Shown piece by piece: positions 8,448 to 16,337 of a stretch of 64,000 bases of DNA (positions are counted from its first letter, which is position 1; every line of letters begins with the position of its first letter). The notes beneath the pieces were generated by a model. It saw only the letters and a program-made list of their open reading frames with translations. It did no database searches and was not told the origin of the DNA. Source of the DNA: Ottowia flava (GTDB taxonomy: Bacteria; Pseudomonadota; Gammaproteobacteria; Burkholderiales; Burkholderiaceae_C); contig NZ_VRUA01000017.1 of the NCBI RefSeq assembly GCF_008017535.1, positions 1 to 64,000 on the forward strand, in the 5' to 3' direction. The translations under genes and the position numbers were made by a program.

Positions 8448-8500
8448 TAGCTGCCTGCGCCGGTGGTTGTAGGGCCAGCGGTCGATTTGGCTTGAAATTT
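8434..8500 (+). repeat. Family A dispersed repeat, copy at a stop codon
   Basis: Perfect left inverted repeat AGCTATC (8434-8440) / GATAGCT (8446-8452), then GCGCCGGTGGTTGTAGGG, CCAGCGGTCGATTT and GGCTTGAAATTTT. It supplies the stop of the upstream gene and sits between convergent genes. Confidence 0.9.
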
Positions 8501-8544
8501 TCAGCGTGACGACCCGGGCCTGATCGGCGCCACGCGCCCCCTTC

Positions 8545-10068
8545 TCAGCTTGCGCCCTGCCCCGCCAGGCGCCGCGTCAGTGCCTCGTGCGGCGCGTGCC
8601 GCTCCAAGAGCGGCAGCCAGGTCTGTGCCTGCTGGTGGCGCCCGGCCTTCATCTGGGCGTTGATCAGCAATTCGAACGTGTCCAGCCAGCCCTCGGGAGG
8701 CGGCGCGCTGCGCGCCAGCACGCGCGCCAGTTGCTCGGCGTCGTGGATTTCCCCTTCCAGCACGAAGCTGCGCACCAGCTGCTGCAGCGTCGCCGGGCTG
8801 ATGCGAATGCCGGGTTTGGCGCGGTCCAAGTACACGCGGTAGCTTTCCACCTGAAGGCGCCGGTGCGGCGCGTGGCGGGTCGACAGCTTGAAGATCTGCC
8901 GCGCCGCGGCGTGAAAGCTGTCGCTGGCCGGGTCGTGCCGGGCCGCGTCAAACCAGGCGCGCAGCAGCTCCGGGTCGGTTGGCGCGAGGCGCGCGGCGCG
9001 CTGCCAGACCAGCGCAGCGTCGGCAAAACGCAGGCTCTGCGTCAGCGCGCGGGCCTTGTCGACCAGCGGCTTCAGCTCGGCATGGCGCGCAGCCGCCGCC
9101 GCATCGGCTTGGCTCGGCGCAGGGGCACTGGGCGCCTCCACGCGGCGCGTGGCCATGATCAGCGCCATCAGCAGCGCGCCGGTGATCAGCCCGCCCAGGT
9201 GCGCCATGTAGGCCACCTGCGCGCCGCCCATCAGGTGCTGCACCAGCTCAAACGCCATCCACACCGGCAGCATGACCAGCGCCGGCCAGCGCGCGTAGTT
9301 GAAGTAGAAGAACAGCATGTAGAAAAACGGGATGCGCCGCAGCCGGTACAGCACCACGTACATGCCCATCAGCGCCGACACCGCGCCCGACGCGCCCAGG
9401 CCCAGCCCGCCGTTGCCCGCGTACACCCAGGCCGCCAGCGCCGACGCGCCGATGCCGCCCAGCAGGTAGCACGCCAGGTACAGGCCGCGCCCCAGCGCCA
9501 TTTCCAGCGTGAAGCCAAACAGGAACAGGAAGACCATGTTGCCCACCAGGTGCCCCACGCCGCCGTGCAGGAAGGTGTTGGTCAGCCAGGTGATGGGGCG
9601 AAACGGCGCGTTGGCGTCATGGTTTTGCGACCAACGTTCGGTGAAGCGGGCGGGCTCGGTCGGCGTGAAGGCGTCGCGCGCGGCCTTCCAGTCTGCGTGG
9701 CGCGGGTCGCCCGGGCCGATCAGCCGGCCGTCCAGCAGGCGCTCGCGGAAGGCGCTGTCATGCCACATGGCCTGGTAGACCAACTCGACCATGTCGGCGC
9801 GCTGTGCCTGCTCGACGGCGTCGGCGCGCCGGCGGTCGCGCGCCTTGCCCGAGGCGGCAGCCCGTCGATCCAGCTCCTGTGCGTACAACGGCAGCTCGAT
9901 CTTCGGCAGCGGCGTGTGCTGGTAGCGCTCGGCCGCGCGCTGCACCGCGCGTTCTTCCGGCACCTGCCAGGCGAAGAACACCCAGCAGTTGATGGCGATC
10001 AGCAGCAGCGTCATCCACGGCGGCGAGCGCCAGGACGGCTTGGTTTCCAGCGGGATGGCGATGAACAT
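8545..10068 (-). CDS. Rhomboid-family intramembrane serine protease
   Basis: 507-residue protein. The rhomboid core lies at about residues 155-310: HLVGNMVFLF in helix 2, catalytic serine S227 in GASGAVSAL, and catalytic histidine H290 in MAHLGG. The first helix (residues ~18-35) is separated from the core by ~115 soluble, charged residues. The C-terminal ~190 residues form a helical region reminiscent of TPR repeats. Both flanking domains make it much larger than a minimal rhomboid. It probably cleaves membrane protein substrates in the inner membrane; the substrate is unknown. It faces the preceding membrane/TPR gene convergently. Confidence 0.88.
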   Translation of the reverse strand: MFIAIPLETKPSWRSPPWMTLLLIAINCWVFFAWQVPEERAVQRAAERYQHTPLPKIELPLYAQELDRRAAASGKARDRRRADAVEQAQRADMVELVYQAMWHDSAFRERLLDGRLIGPGDPRHADWKAARDAFTPTEPARFTERWSQNHDANAPFRPITWLTNTFLHGGVGHLVGNMVFLFLFGFTLEMALGRGLYLACYLLGGIGASALAAWVYAGNGGLGLGASGAVSALMGMYVVLYRLRRIPFFYMLFFYFNYARWPALVMLPVWMAFELVQHLMGGAQVAYMAHLGGLITGALLMALIMATRRVEAPSAPAPSQADAAAAARHAELKPLVDKARALTQSLRFADAALVWQRAARLAPTDPELLRAWFDAARHDPASDSFHAAARQIFKLSTRHAPHRRLQVESYRVYLDRAKPGIRISPATLQQLVRSFVLEGEIHDAEQLARVLARSAPPPEGWLDTFELLINAQMKAGRHQQAQTWLPLLERHAPHEALTRRLAGQGAS

Positions 10069-10145
10069 GGCGCGAGGCGCCCTCTCCTGCGCCGTCCGGT
10101 CGGGGCCGCGCGGCGCCAGGCACCGGCGCGCACGATCCGCGAGTC

Positions 10146-10178
10146 GCTACAACTTGTAATAGCTGGCGATTCTAGGGG
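10146..10178 (+). repeat. Family A repeat, truncated copy
   Basis: GCTACAACTTGTAATAGCTGG left end followed quickly by GCGATTCTAGGG; most of the core is missing. It lies upstream of the rhomboid gene. Confidence 0.4.
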
Positions 10179-10221
10179 GTGGCGCGCTGGCAGGCGCTGC
10201 GGCGGCGCATTCCCTCGATCA

Positions 10222-10283
10222 TGGAGAAAGAAATACGGCTTTTACCTCAGTGGCGCTTACGCTGGCAGCTATGCAATTCAGAG
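10222..10283 (-). repeat. Family A repeat, diverged reverse copy
   Basis: Read on the minus strand: GCATAGCTGCCAGCGTAAGC, then a diverged CACTGAGGTAAAAGCCG end. It resembles the variant near 6.9 kb more than the consensus. Confidence 0.45.
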
Positions 10284-10318
10284 CGTTTGCCCGGCAGGGT
10301 CGCGCTGCGCCTGACGCA

Positions 10319-10741
10319 TCAAAGGTCGAAAAAGTCGAAGATCGACCAGTCCAGGTCGGGCAGCTCCAGCCACGACAGATCCCAGTCGAAATCCAGCCAT
10401 GACGCCGCGTCGACCTGCACACTGTCTACGCTCAGCGCCTCGGTCAGCTCTGCCTTCATGGCGGCGTAGTTACAGGCCTGGCCGCTGCCCGCGTGCAGGC
10501 GGTCGAAGTCGGCGTGGGTGTTGAAGAAAGCGTGCGACCAGCAACCCACGTCGAGCGGGATGGCCTGGCGCTGGTTGGCGCGCCGCACCTGTTCCACCGT
10601 GTAGTAGCGCAGCTTGCCGTACTGGCGCACCAGCTCATCGCCCACCTTCTTGATCTGGCGGCGCGCCTGCAGCGGGCGCGTGCTGCAGGCGGGCGGCAGG
10701 GGTGTGGCTGGCGCTTGGGCTGTCGGCGCGGCGCCGTTCAT
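10319..10741 (-). CDS. Small protein with acidic aromatic C-terminus
   Basis: 140-residue protein without a confident family; it may belong to DUF6559, which I recall only loosely. A Pro/Ala-rich start is followed by a helical, basic region ([19 protein letters not shown]) and a stretch with GCWSHAFF and NYAAMKAEL. The last ~27 residues alternate Trp/Phe/Leu with Asp ([18 protein letters not shown]), a strongly acidic-aromatic tail. Its ATG overlaps the stop of the UPF0145 gene as ATGA, so the two are very likely translationally coupled. Confidence 0.75.
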   Translation of the reverse strand: MNGAAPTAQAPATPLPPACSTRPLQARRQIKKVGDELVRQYGKLRYYTVEQVRRANQRQAIPLDVGCWSHAFFNTHADFDRLHAGSGQACNYAAMKAELTEALSVDSVQVDAASWLDFDWDLSWLELPDLDWSIFDFFDL

Positions 10742-11094
10742 GCCATTTTCACGGCGGTGCCGCTGACCGAGACCATCATCATGCCGTTGGTCTCGCCCAG
10801 CACCTCGTAGTCGAAGTCGATGCCGACGATGCCGTTGGCGCCCAACTCGCGCGCGGCGGCCTTGGCTTCTTCCAGCGCGGCTTCGCGCGCACCGGCCAGG
10901 GCGCGCTCATAACCGCCTGCGCGGCCGCCGACCACGTCGCGCACGCTGGAGAACATGTCGCGGAAGATGTTGGCGCCGATGATGGCTTCGCCGTTCACCA
11001 GGCCCAGAAACTGCGCCACCTGCGCCCCGCCCTGCCCTTGCGGCACGACGGTGGACAGGAAGAAGTCGTCGGACGACTTGGAAAACCATCCCAT
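10738..11094 (-). CDS. YbjQ/UPF0145 family protein
   Basis: 118-residue protein of the YbjQ (UPF0145) family, which forms oligomers and was once proposed as a heavy-metal-binding domain. Recognisable segments are [24 protein letters not shown] and, after a long helix, [22 protein letters not shown] lies 7 nt before the ATG. It is first of a two-gene unit with the small acidic-tailed protein (4-nt overlap). The true biological role of the family is unsettled. Confidence 0.88.
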   Translation of the reverse strand: MGWFSKSSDDFFLSTVVPQGQGGAQVAQFLGLVNGEAIIGANIFRDMFSSVRDVVGGRAGGYERALAGAREAALEEAKAAARELGANGIVGIDFDYEVLGETNGMMMVSVSGTAVKMA

Positions 11095-11176
11095 GTTTCA
11101 CCCTCCTTGAGGGCGGCAGCGCCAGCGTCGGCGCCCCGCCTAGCCCCCCGCGCATCCGATCGGACGCGCAGTGGGT

Positions 11177-11240
11177 CACTACATTTTACATAGCTGCTCG
11201 CGCAGGTGGTACTAGGGCCAGCGGCCGAATTTACCCTGAA
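11177..11240 (+). repeat. Family A dispersed repeat
   Basis: CTACATTTTACATAGCTGC left end, then CGCGCAGGTGGTACTAGGG, CCAGCGGCCGAATTT and CCCTGAA. It lies between the UPF0145 start and the metY stop. Confidence 0.85.
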
Positions 11241-11282
11241 TGCGCGAATTCGGCGCCGCCCCGGCCCCGTGCGCCCCGCGCC

Positions 11283-12581
11283 TCAGACCTTGGCCAGCGC
11301 CTGGTCCAAATCGGCGATCAAATCGTCGATGTGCTCGATGCCCACGCACAGGCGCACGGTTTCTTCCTTCACGCCGGTCTTGGCCAGCTCATCGGGCGAC
11401 AGCTGGCGGTGCGTGGTGCTGGCCGGGTGCGTGGCCAGCGACTTGGTGTCGCCAATGTTGACCAGGCGGGTGAACAGCTGCAGCGCATCCAAAAAGCGCG
11501 CACCGGCCGCACGGGCGTCGTCACCGGCCGCCGACTTCACGCCGAAGGTGAACAGGCCGGACGCGCGCCCGCCCATGTACTTCTTGGCCAGCGCGTGGTC
11601 GCGGTGGTCGGGCAGGCCGGCGTAGCTGACCCACGCCACCTTCGGGTGCTTTTGCAGCCATTCGGCGATCTTCTGCGTGTTCTCGCCAATGCGGTCCATG
11701 CGCAGCGCCAGGGTTTCGATGCCCTGCAGGATCTGCCAGGCGTTGAAGGGCGACAGCGCGGCGCCCATGTTGCGCAGCGGCACGACGCGCGCGCGGCCGA
11801 TGTAGGCGGCGGCGCCCAGCGCTTCGGTGTAGACCACGCCGTGGTAGCTGACGTCGGGCTCGTTCAGGCGCGGAAAGCGCGCTTTGTGCTCGGCCCAGGG
11901 GAACTTGCCGCTGTCGACGATCACGCCGCCGATGCTGGTGCCGTGGCCGCCCATGTACTTGGTCAGCGAATGCACGACGATGTCGGCGCCGTGCTCGAAC
12001 GGGCGCAGCAGGTACGGGCTGGCGACGGTGTTGTCCACGATGACGGGCACGCCGTGCTTGTGCGCAATGGCGGCGACCTTGGCGATGTCGGTCACGTTGC
12101 CGGCCGGGTTGCCGATGGATTCGACGTAGACGGCCTTGGTGCGCGCGTCGATCAGCTTGTCAAAGCTGTCCGGGTCGTTGTGGTCGGCAAAGCGCGTTTC
12201 GATGCCGTACTGCGGCAGCGTGTGCGCGAACAGGTTGTAGGTGCCGCCGTACAGCGCGGTGCTGCTGACGATGTTGTCGCCCGCCTCGGCAATGGTCTGG
12301 ATGGCGTAGGTGATGGCCGACTGGCCCGAGGCCACAGCCAGCGCGCCGATGCCGCCTTCCAGCGCCGCGACGCGCTTTTCCAGTACGTCGTTGGTCGGGT
12401 TCATGATGCGCGAATAGATGTTGCCCGGCACCTTCAAATCGAACAAGTCGGCGCCGTGCTGCGCGCTGTCAAAGGCGTAGGCCACCGTCTGGTACAGCGG
12501 CACCGCCACGGCCTTGGTGGTCGGGTCGGGCGTGTAGCCGGCGTGCACGGATTGGGTTTCAAACTTCCAGGTGTCGGACAT
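11283..12581 (-). CDS. metY: O-acetylhomoserine sulfhydrylase
   Basis: 432-residue Cys/Met-metabolism PLP enzyme making homocysteine from O-acetyl-L-homoserine and sulfide. The N-terminus FETQSVHAGYTPDPTTKAVA and YSRIMNPTND are typical of MetY, and the Schiff-base lysine is K208 in VHSLTKYMGG. Length is right for MetY (about 430) rather than MetB/MetC (about 390). AGGAG precedes the ATG. It stands alone between two family A repeats. A cystathionine-lyase role is less likely given the length and the GGHGTSIGG segment. Confidence 0.93.
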   Translation of the reverse strand: MSDTWKFETQSVHAGYTPDPTTKAVAVPLYQTVAYAFDSAQHGADLFDLKVPGNIYSRIMNPTNDVLEKRVAALEGGIGALAVASGQSAITYAIQTIAEAGDNIVSSTALYGGTYNLFAHTLPQYGIETRFADHNDPDSFDKLIDARTKAVYVESIGNPAGNVTDIAKVAAIAHKHGVPVIVDNTVASPYLLRPFEHGADIVVHSLTKYMGGHGTSIGGVIVDSGKFPWAEHKARFPRLNEPDVSYHGVVYTEALGAAAYIGRARVVPLRNMGAALSPFNAWQILQGIETLALRMDRIGENTQKIAEWLQKHPKVAWVSYAGLPDHRDHALAKKYMGGRASGLFTFGVKSAAGDDARAAGARFLDALQLFTRLVNIGDTKSLATHPASTTHRQLSPDELAKTGVKEETVRLCVGIEHIDDLIADLDQALAKV

Positions 12582-12597
12582 GGGGGCTCCTGAGGGT

Positions 12598-12661
12598 CGC
12601 TATTGTTTGAGTAGCTGTATGCGCTGATGGTTGTAGGGCTGGAGGCCGATTTCTTTAAAAT
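12598..12661 (+). repeat. Family A dispersed repeat
   Basis: GCTATTGTTTGAGTAGCTG left end, then ATGCGCTGATGGTTGTAGGG, CTGGAGGCCGATTT and CTTTAAAA. It sits 17 nt upstream of the metY start, in the leader region. Confidence 0.85.
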
Positions 12662-12854
12662 CCGGCTTGTGCAGACGCGCGAACAGCGGAATCTTGCAGT
12701 CTAGTGCCCTGTTGCGGCGAATCCCCGGACGCGCTGAGACCGTTTCGTCATGAGCTTATGTCAGCTGCGTCGACCCACGTTCGCCGCCGTCGCTGGGCAA
12801 CGCACCGGGAGGCGGTTTGTCGCCAAGCGACTGCGCACAGCGATTTTTCATTGC

Positions 12855-12917
12855 CAAATTGATAGCAGCCTGCGCAGGTGGCTGTAGCGCTGGCGTGCCA
12901 TTTCATTTCGATCAAAA
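12855..12917 (+). repeat. Family A dispersed repeat
   Basis: AAATTGATAGCAGCC, then TGCGCAGGTGGCTGTAGCGC and an altered right end (GTGCCATTTCATTTCGATCAAAA). It lies just downstream of the stop of the 12,942 gene. Confidence 0.8.
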
Positions 12918-12941
12918 CCTGCCTCGGCACCCCGGCGCCAC

Positions 12942-14048
12942 TCAGGCACCCGCGCGCAACGCCACGTTGTTCAACTTGTCCAACCGCTCCGGCCACGCAC
13001 CCGGGCCGTCGGTGGTCGCGCCTTGCAGCAGGATGCGGGTCCAGGCGATCCAGGCGTCCCATTGCACGCGTTTGTCCCAGGCGTTGCCCCAGCTGCAGAA
13101 CGCTTGCAGGGCGCTTTCTGCCGCGCGGGCGGCGTCTTCGCGGCGGCCGGCGCTCAGGTACAGCTGGGCCAGCACCATCTGCGGCTCGCCCACCCAGGGG
13201 TTCAGGCGCACGGCCTGCTCCAGCACGCCGGTGGCCACGTCCAGGTCGGCCAGCGGCTGGTCTTGCTGGATGACGGACCAATACAGGCTGGCGGCGGCCG
13301 CGTCGTCGCTGGCGCTGAACGGCGCGGTGCAGGCCTCAAACACCGGCGGCATCGGCAAACGCCCTTTCAGTTTCGGGTGCTGCAGCGCCAGGCCCAGGCG
13401 GTTGATCTGGTGCAGCATGCGGCCGGACGGGCGCATCGGCCCGGGCCAGAGCGAGGCCATCCAGTGCACCTTCTGCTGACGGCTGGTGTCGGTGTCGGGA
13501 AAGCGCGAATAGATGTCGTCCTGCCAGCTGAACCATTGCTCGATCGTGTCGGCCATGCTGACGACCAAAAAGGCGGCCACCACGTCCGGCGCCAGCGTGA
13601 TCGGCTCGCCCTGGTTGGTGTGCAGCGGCAGGCTGCCGTCGGGCTCGATCTGCCCGGCCAGCACCTTCTGCGTGAATTCGCGGCGCGAGGCGGTGCAGAA
13701 CAGGTAGACCAGCTCTTCCTCGCCCTGGCCGACCAGCGCCTGCAGGCGCCCGCGCTCGGTCGCCATGTCGAACTTGACCAGGTCGACGAAGGCGTTGCCG
13801 TACACGCTGTGCAGCAGGCCCAGCAGGCGCACGGCGCGCGGCTGCTGCCACAGCGCCAGGCTGCGCGCCACGCCGATCAGGTGGTGGCGAAAGGTGCCGG
13901 CCTTGTGCCAGTCCTGCCCCACACCGCGCGCCAGCACGGTGGGCAGCACGGGCGCCAGGTCGGCGTCGTGCGCCAGCCATTCGTCGTCCAGCAGTGCCTG
14001 GGCGCGGGCGAACAGGTCGGGGTCGAGGGCTTGCAGGGGCAGCTTCAT
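12942..14048 (-). CDS. HD-like (DUF6817-type) protein with TPR region
   Basis: 368-residue cytoplasmic protein. The N-terminal third has a histidine pattern of HD-like proteins: GTFRHHLIGVARSLALW, then LLGLLHSVYGNAF and VDLVKFDM, as I recall from DUF6817. The C-terminal part (about 240-360) contains TPR-like helices (ATGVLEQAVRLNPWVGEPQ; AQLYLSAGRREDAARAAESA). A metal-dependent hydrolase activity is possible, but the substrate is unknown. It is monocistronic, with LysR 70 nt upstream on the same strand. Confidence 0.75.
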   Translation of the reverse strand: MKLPLQALDPDLFARAQALLDDEWLAHDADLAPVLPTVLARGVGQDWHKAGTFRHHLIGVARSLALWQQPRAVRLLGLLHSVYGNAFVDLVKFDMATERGRLQALVGQGEEELVYLFCTASRREFTQKVLAGQIEPDGSLPLHTNQGEPITLAPDVVAAFLVVSMADTIEQWFSWQDDIYSRFPDTDTSRQQKVHWMASLWPGPMRPSGRMLHQINRLGLALQHPKLKGRLPMPPVFEACTAPFSASDDAAAASLYWSVIQQDQPLADLDVATGVLEQAVRLNPWVGEPQMVLAQLYLSAGRREDAARAAESALQAFCSWGNAWDKRVQWDAWIAWTRILLQGATTDGPGAWPERLDKLNNVALRAGA

Positions 14049-14116
14049 CGGGCGCAGATCCAGTCAGAGGGGGGCAAACTCGGTCGCCCGAGCATAGCGC
14101 CGACCGGCTTCGCCGC

Positions 14117-15037
14117 TCAGTCCAACTCTTCGGCCCAGGGGGCGTGCGCGAACTGCTGCACCGCGTAGTCGATGAATGCCTGCACCCGGGCCGGCCGGCT
14201 GCGCCCCGACGGGCTGACGAGGTGCAAGCCGATGGCGTCGACCTCCCAGCCCTCCAGTGCGGTTTCGAGGCGGCCATCGCGCAACTCCTGAAACACCAGA
14301 AACGACGGTTGCAAGGCCAGCCCCAAGCCAGCCAGCAGCGCGGGTTGCAGGGCCTCGGCATTGTTGACCTGCAGTTGCATCGGCAGCGCCTGGGTGAAGT
14401 CGCCGTGTTCGCGGTGACGGAAGGTCCAGTTCATGCCGTAGCGTGCATAGCTGTACTGCAGGCCCTTGTGCTGCGCCAAATCACGCGGGTGCTGCGGGCG
14501 GCCATATCGCTCGAAATACGCAGGGGAGCCCACCAGCAGGATGCGCACCTTGCACAGCTGCCGGGCAACCATGCTGGAATCGACCAGGTTGGCGATGCGC
14601 AAGGCAACGTCGAATCGGTCGCGGATCAAATCGACCTGGTCGTCGCTGAAGTGCAGGTCCAGCTCGACCTCGGGGTGCGCCTGCATGAAGCCCGGCAGGA
14701 TGGGCGAAAGCCGCGGCACCCCAAAGGACATCGGCGCGGCGATGCGAATCTTGCCGCGCAAGGCGCTGGACTGGTCAACCACCTCGGCTTCGATCGCCTC
14801 GCCTTCCTGCAGGATGCGCGCGGCGCGCTCAACGGCGTACTGCCCCGCGTCCGTCAGGGCGATATGGCGCGATGTCCGCTGAAACAATGTGGTCTTCATC
14901 CGGTGTTCCAGCCGGGTGATGGCCTTGGAGACGGTGCCCTGCGAGAGCCCCAGCTCTGCCGCGCTGCGCGCGAATGAACCGGTCTCGGCCACCTTGGCAA
15001 AGATGGCCCAGGCTTCCAGATCGGGGAGCTTGCTCAT
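14117..15037 (-). CDS. LysR-family transcriptional regulator
   Basis: 306 residues from the ATG at 15037 (the frame opens at 15058). The N-terminal helix-turn-helix reads GSFARSAAELGLSQGTVSKA and is followed by the linker helix and a LysR substrate-binding domain (LRGKIRIAAPMSFG at ~95). It resembles the CrgA/AaeR subgroup that senses small organic acids or quinones. It is divergent from the isochorismatase-XapX-amidohydrolase-DoxX cluster across a 172-nt gap, the classic arrangement for a LysR regulator and its target. Confidence 0.9.
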   Translation of the reverse strand: MSKLPDLEAWAIFAKVAETGSFARSAAELGLSQGTVSKAITRLEHRMKTTLFQRTSRHIALTDAGQYAVERAARILQEGEAIEAEVVDQSSALRGKIRIAAPMSFGVPRLSPILPGFMQAHPEVELDLHFSDDQVDLIRDRFDVALRIANLVDSSMVARQLCKVRILLVGSPAYFERYGRPQHPRDLAQHKGLQYSYARYGMNWTFRHREHGDFTQALPMQLQVNNAEALQPALLAGLGLALQPSFLVFQELRDGRLETALEGWEVDAIGLHLVSPSGRSRPARVQAFIDYAVQQFAHAPWAEELD

Positions 15038-15209
15038 GGGTCGGGCATTGTGCTGCACGCAGCCCGAAAAAAACGGAAAGACTGGTTTTCCGAATTGTCT
15101 ATTTCTGACCTACCGCAAGGCGCCTAGACTAAAAATGAAGTAGGTGGCACAACGTGACCGACCGCCACCCACCCTTCTTTCCGGCGCCCTCCAATAGAAA
15201 GCCCAGCGC

Positions 15210-15908
15210 ATGCCCAACAAGCAATACCAGGAACTGCTGACCCCGCAGAACAGCCAGATCATCTTCATCGACCAACAGCCGCAAATGGCGTTCGGCGTGC
15301 AGTCCATCGACCGTCAGGTCCTGAAGAACAACGTGATTGCCCTGGCCAAGGCGGCCAAGGCATTCAACATCCCGACCACCATCACCACGGTCGAAACCGG
15401 CAGCTTTTCCGGTCACACCTACCCCGAGCTCCTCAACGTGTTCCCCGAAAGCCCGCTGCTTGAGCGCAGCTCGATGAATTCGTGGGATGACCAGAACGTG
15501 CGCGATGCGCTGGCTGCGAATGTGGCCAAAGGCCACACAAAGATCATCGTTTCGGGCCTGTGGACCGAGGTGTGCAACACCACCTTCGCCTTGTCGGCGA
15601 TGCACGACAAGGACTACGAGATCTACATGGTGGCCGACGCCTCGGGCGGCACCTCGCTCGACGCCCACAACTACAGCATGCAGCGCATGGTGCAGGCCGG
15701 CGCTGTGCCCATGACCTGGCAACAGGTGCTGCTGGAATGGCAGCGTGACTGGGCCCGCCGCGATACCTACGAGGCGGTGATGGACATCGTGCGCGAACAT
15801 TCGGGTGCCTACGGCATGGGCGTGGACTACGCCTACACCATGGTGCACAAAGCGCCCGAGCGCGCCCAGCACGGCCTCAGCATCGGCCCCACGCCCGCCC
15901 GTGACTGA
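15210..15908 (+). CDS. Isochorismatase-family (YcaC-like) hydrolase
   Basis: 232-residue cysteine hydrolase. The first strand carries the catalytic aspartate (IIFIDQQPQM, D21) and the nucleophile is C122 in TEVCNTT. The segment SSMNSWDDQNVRDAL is typical of YcaC-like members. The family includes N-carbamoyl and nicotinamide-type amidases and proteins of unknown substrate. It is first gene of the operon facing LysR, followed by XapX and the amidohydrolase, so amide or imidate hydrolysis in one pathway is plausible but unproven. Confidence 0.88.
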   Translation: MPNKQYQELLTPQNSQIIFIDQQPQMAFGVQSIDRQVLKNNVIALAKAAKAFNIPTTITTVETGSFSGHTYPELLNVFPESPLLERSSMNSWDDQNVRDALAANVAKGHTKIIVSGLWTEVCNTTFALSAMHDKDYEIYMVADASGGTSLDAHNYSMQRMVQAGAVPMTWQQVLLEWQRDWARRDTYEAVMDIVREHSGAYGMGVDYAYTMVHKAPERAQHGLSIGPTPARD

Positions 15909-15976
15909 ACCCGCAGCGACACCTTCCTGCGAGATTCACGGGATCGGCATGGCAGGGGTTGCGCACACAAGGAACC

Positions 15977-16264
15977 ATGCGAATGAAGATGTATGTACTG
16001 TCGTTGGGGGCGGGCTTGTTGATCGGTGTGATCTACAGCCTGCTGCAGGTGCGTTCACCCGCGCCACCGCTGGTGGCCTTAGCCGGATTGCTGGGCATTC
16101 TGCTGGGCGAGCAAATCATCCCGGTTGGAAAGCAGCTGATGGCGGGCACCGCCTTAAAGGCGGCATGCGAACAGACGCAGGCCACGCAGCACGTGTTGGG
16201 GCCGCTGCCCGGCAACCAGGCTTGTCAGGCCACCGTCGCAGCACGCGACACCTCTTCCAACTGA
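15977..16264 (+). CDS. XapX-domain small membrane protein
   Basis: 95-residue protein; AAGGA precedes nested ATGs at 15977, 15983 and 15989, so the exact start is open. The N-terminal ~55 residues form two hydrophobic helices with the XapX/DUF1427 signature (YVLSLGAGLLIGVIYSLL, then VRSPAPPLVALAGLLG and GEQIIP). The C-terminal 40 residues are polar and poorly conserved. XapX proteins often sit in operons with isochorismatase-like hydrolases; the function is unknown, perhaps small-molecule permeation or membrane anchoring. Confidence 0.82.
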   Translation: MRMKMYVLSLGAGLLIGVIYSLLQVRSPAPPLVALAGLLGILLGEQIIPVGKQLMAGTALKAACEQTQATQHVLGPLPGNQACQATVAARDTSSN

Positions 16265-16337
16265 CACGGGCGCCGCAGCGAGGGCCGAAGGGCCAGCCGG
16301 CGCCGCCATTCGTTGATCTTCCATTTTTGTTAACGCT

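Larger units (their letters stand above)
12582..12941. other. Intergenic stretch with two family A repeats
   Basis: 360 nt between metY and the HD-like/TPR gene, both on the minus strand. It holds two family A copies. Between them (about 12,662-12,850) I see no convincing reading frame, RNA gene or terminator. Confidence 0.5.

Noticed and set aside
11101-11160. Possible reverse family B copy after the UPF0145 start
   Set aside because: Only the C/G-run and a short GGCGC-like pairing fit; too little to distinguish from general GC-rich sequence.
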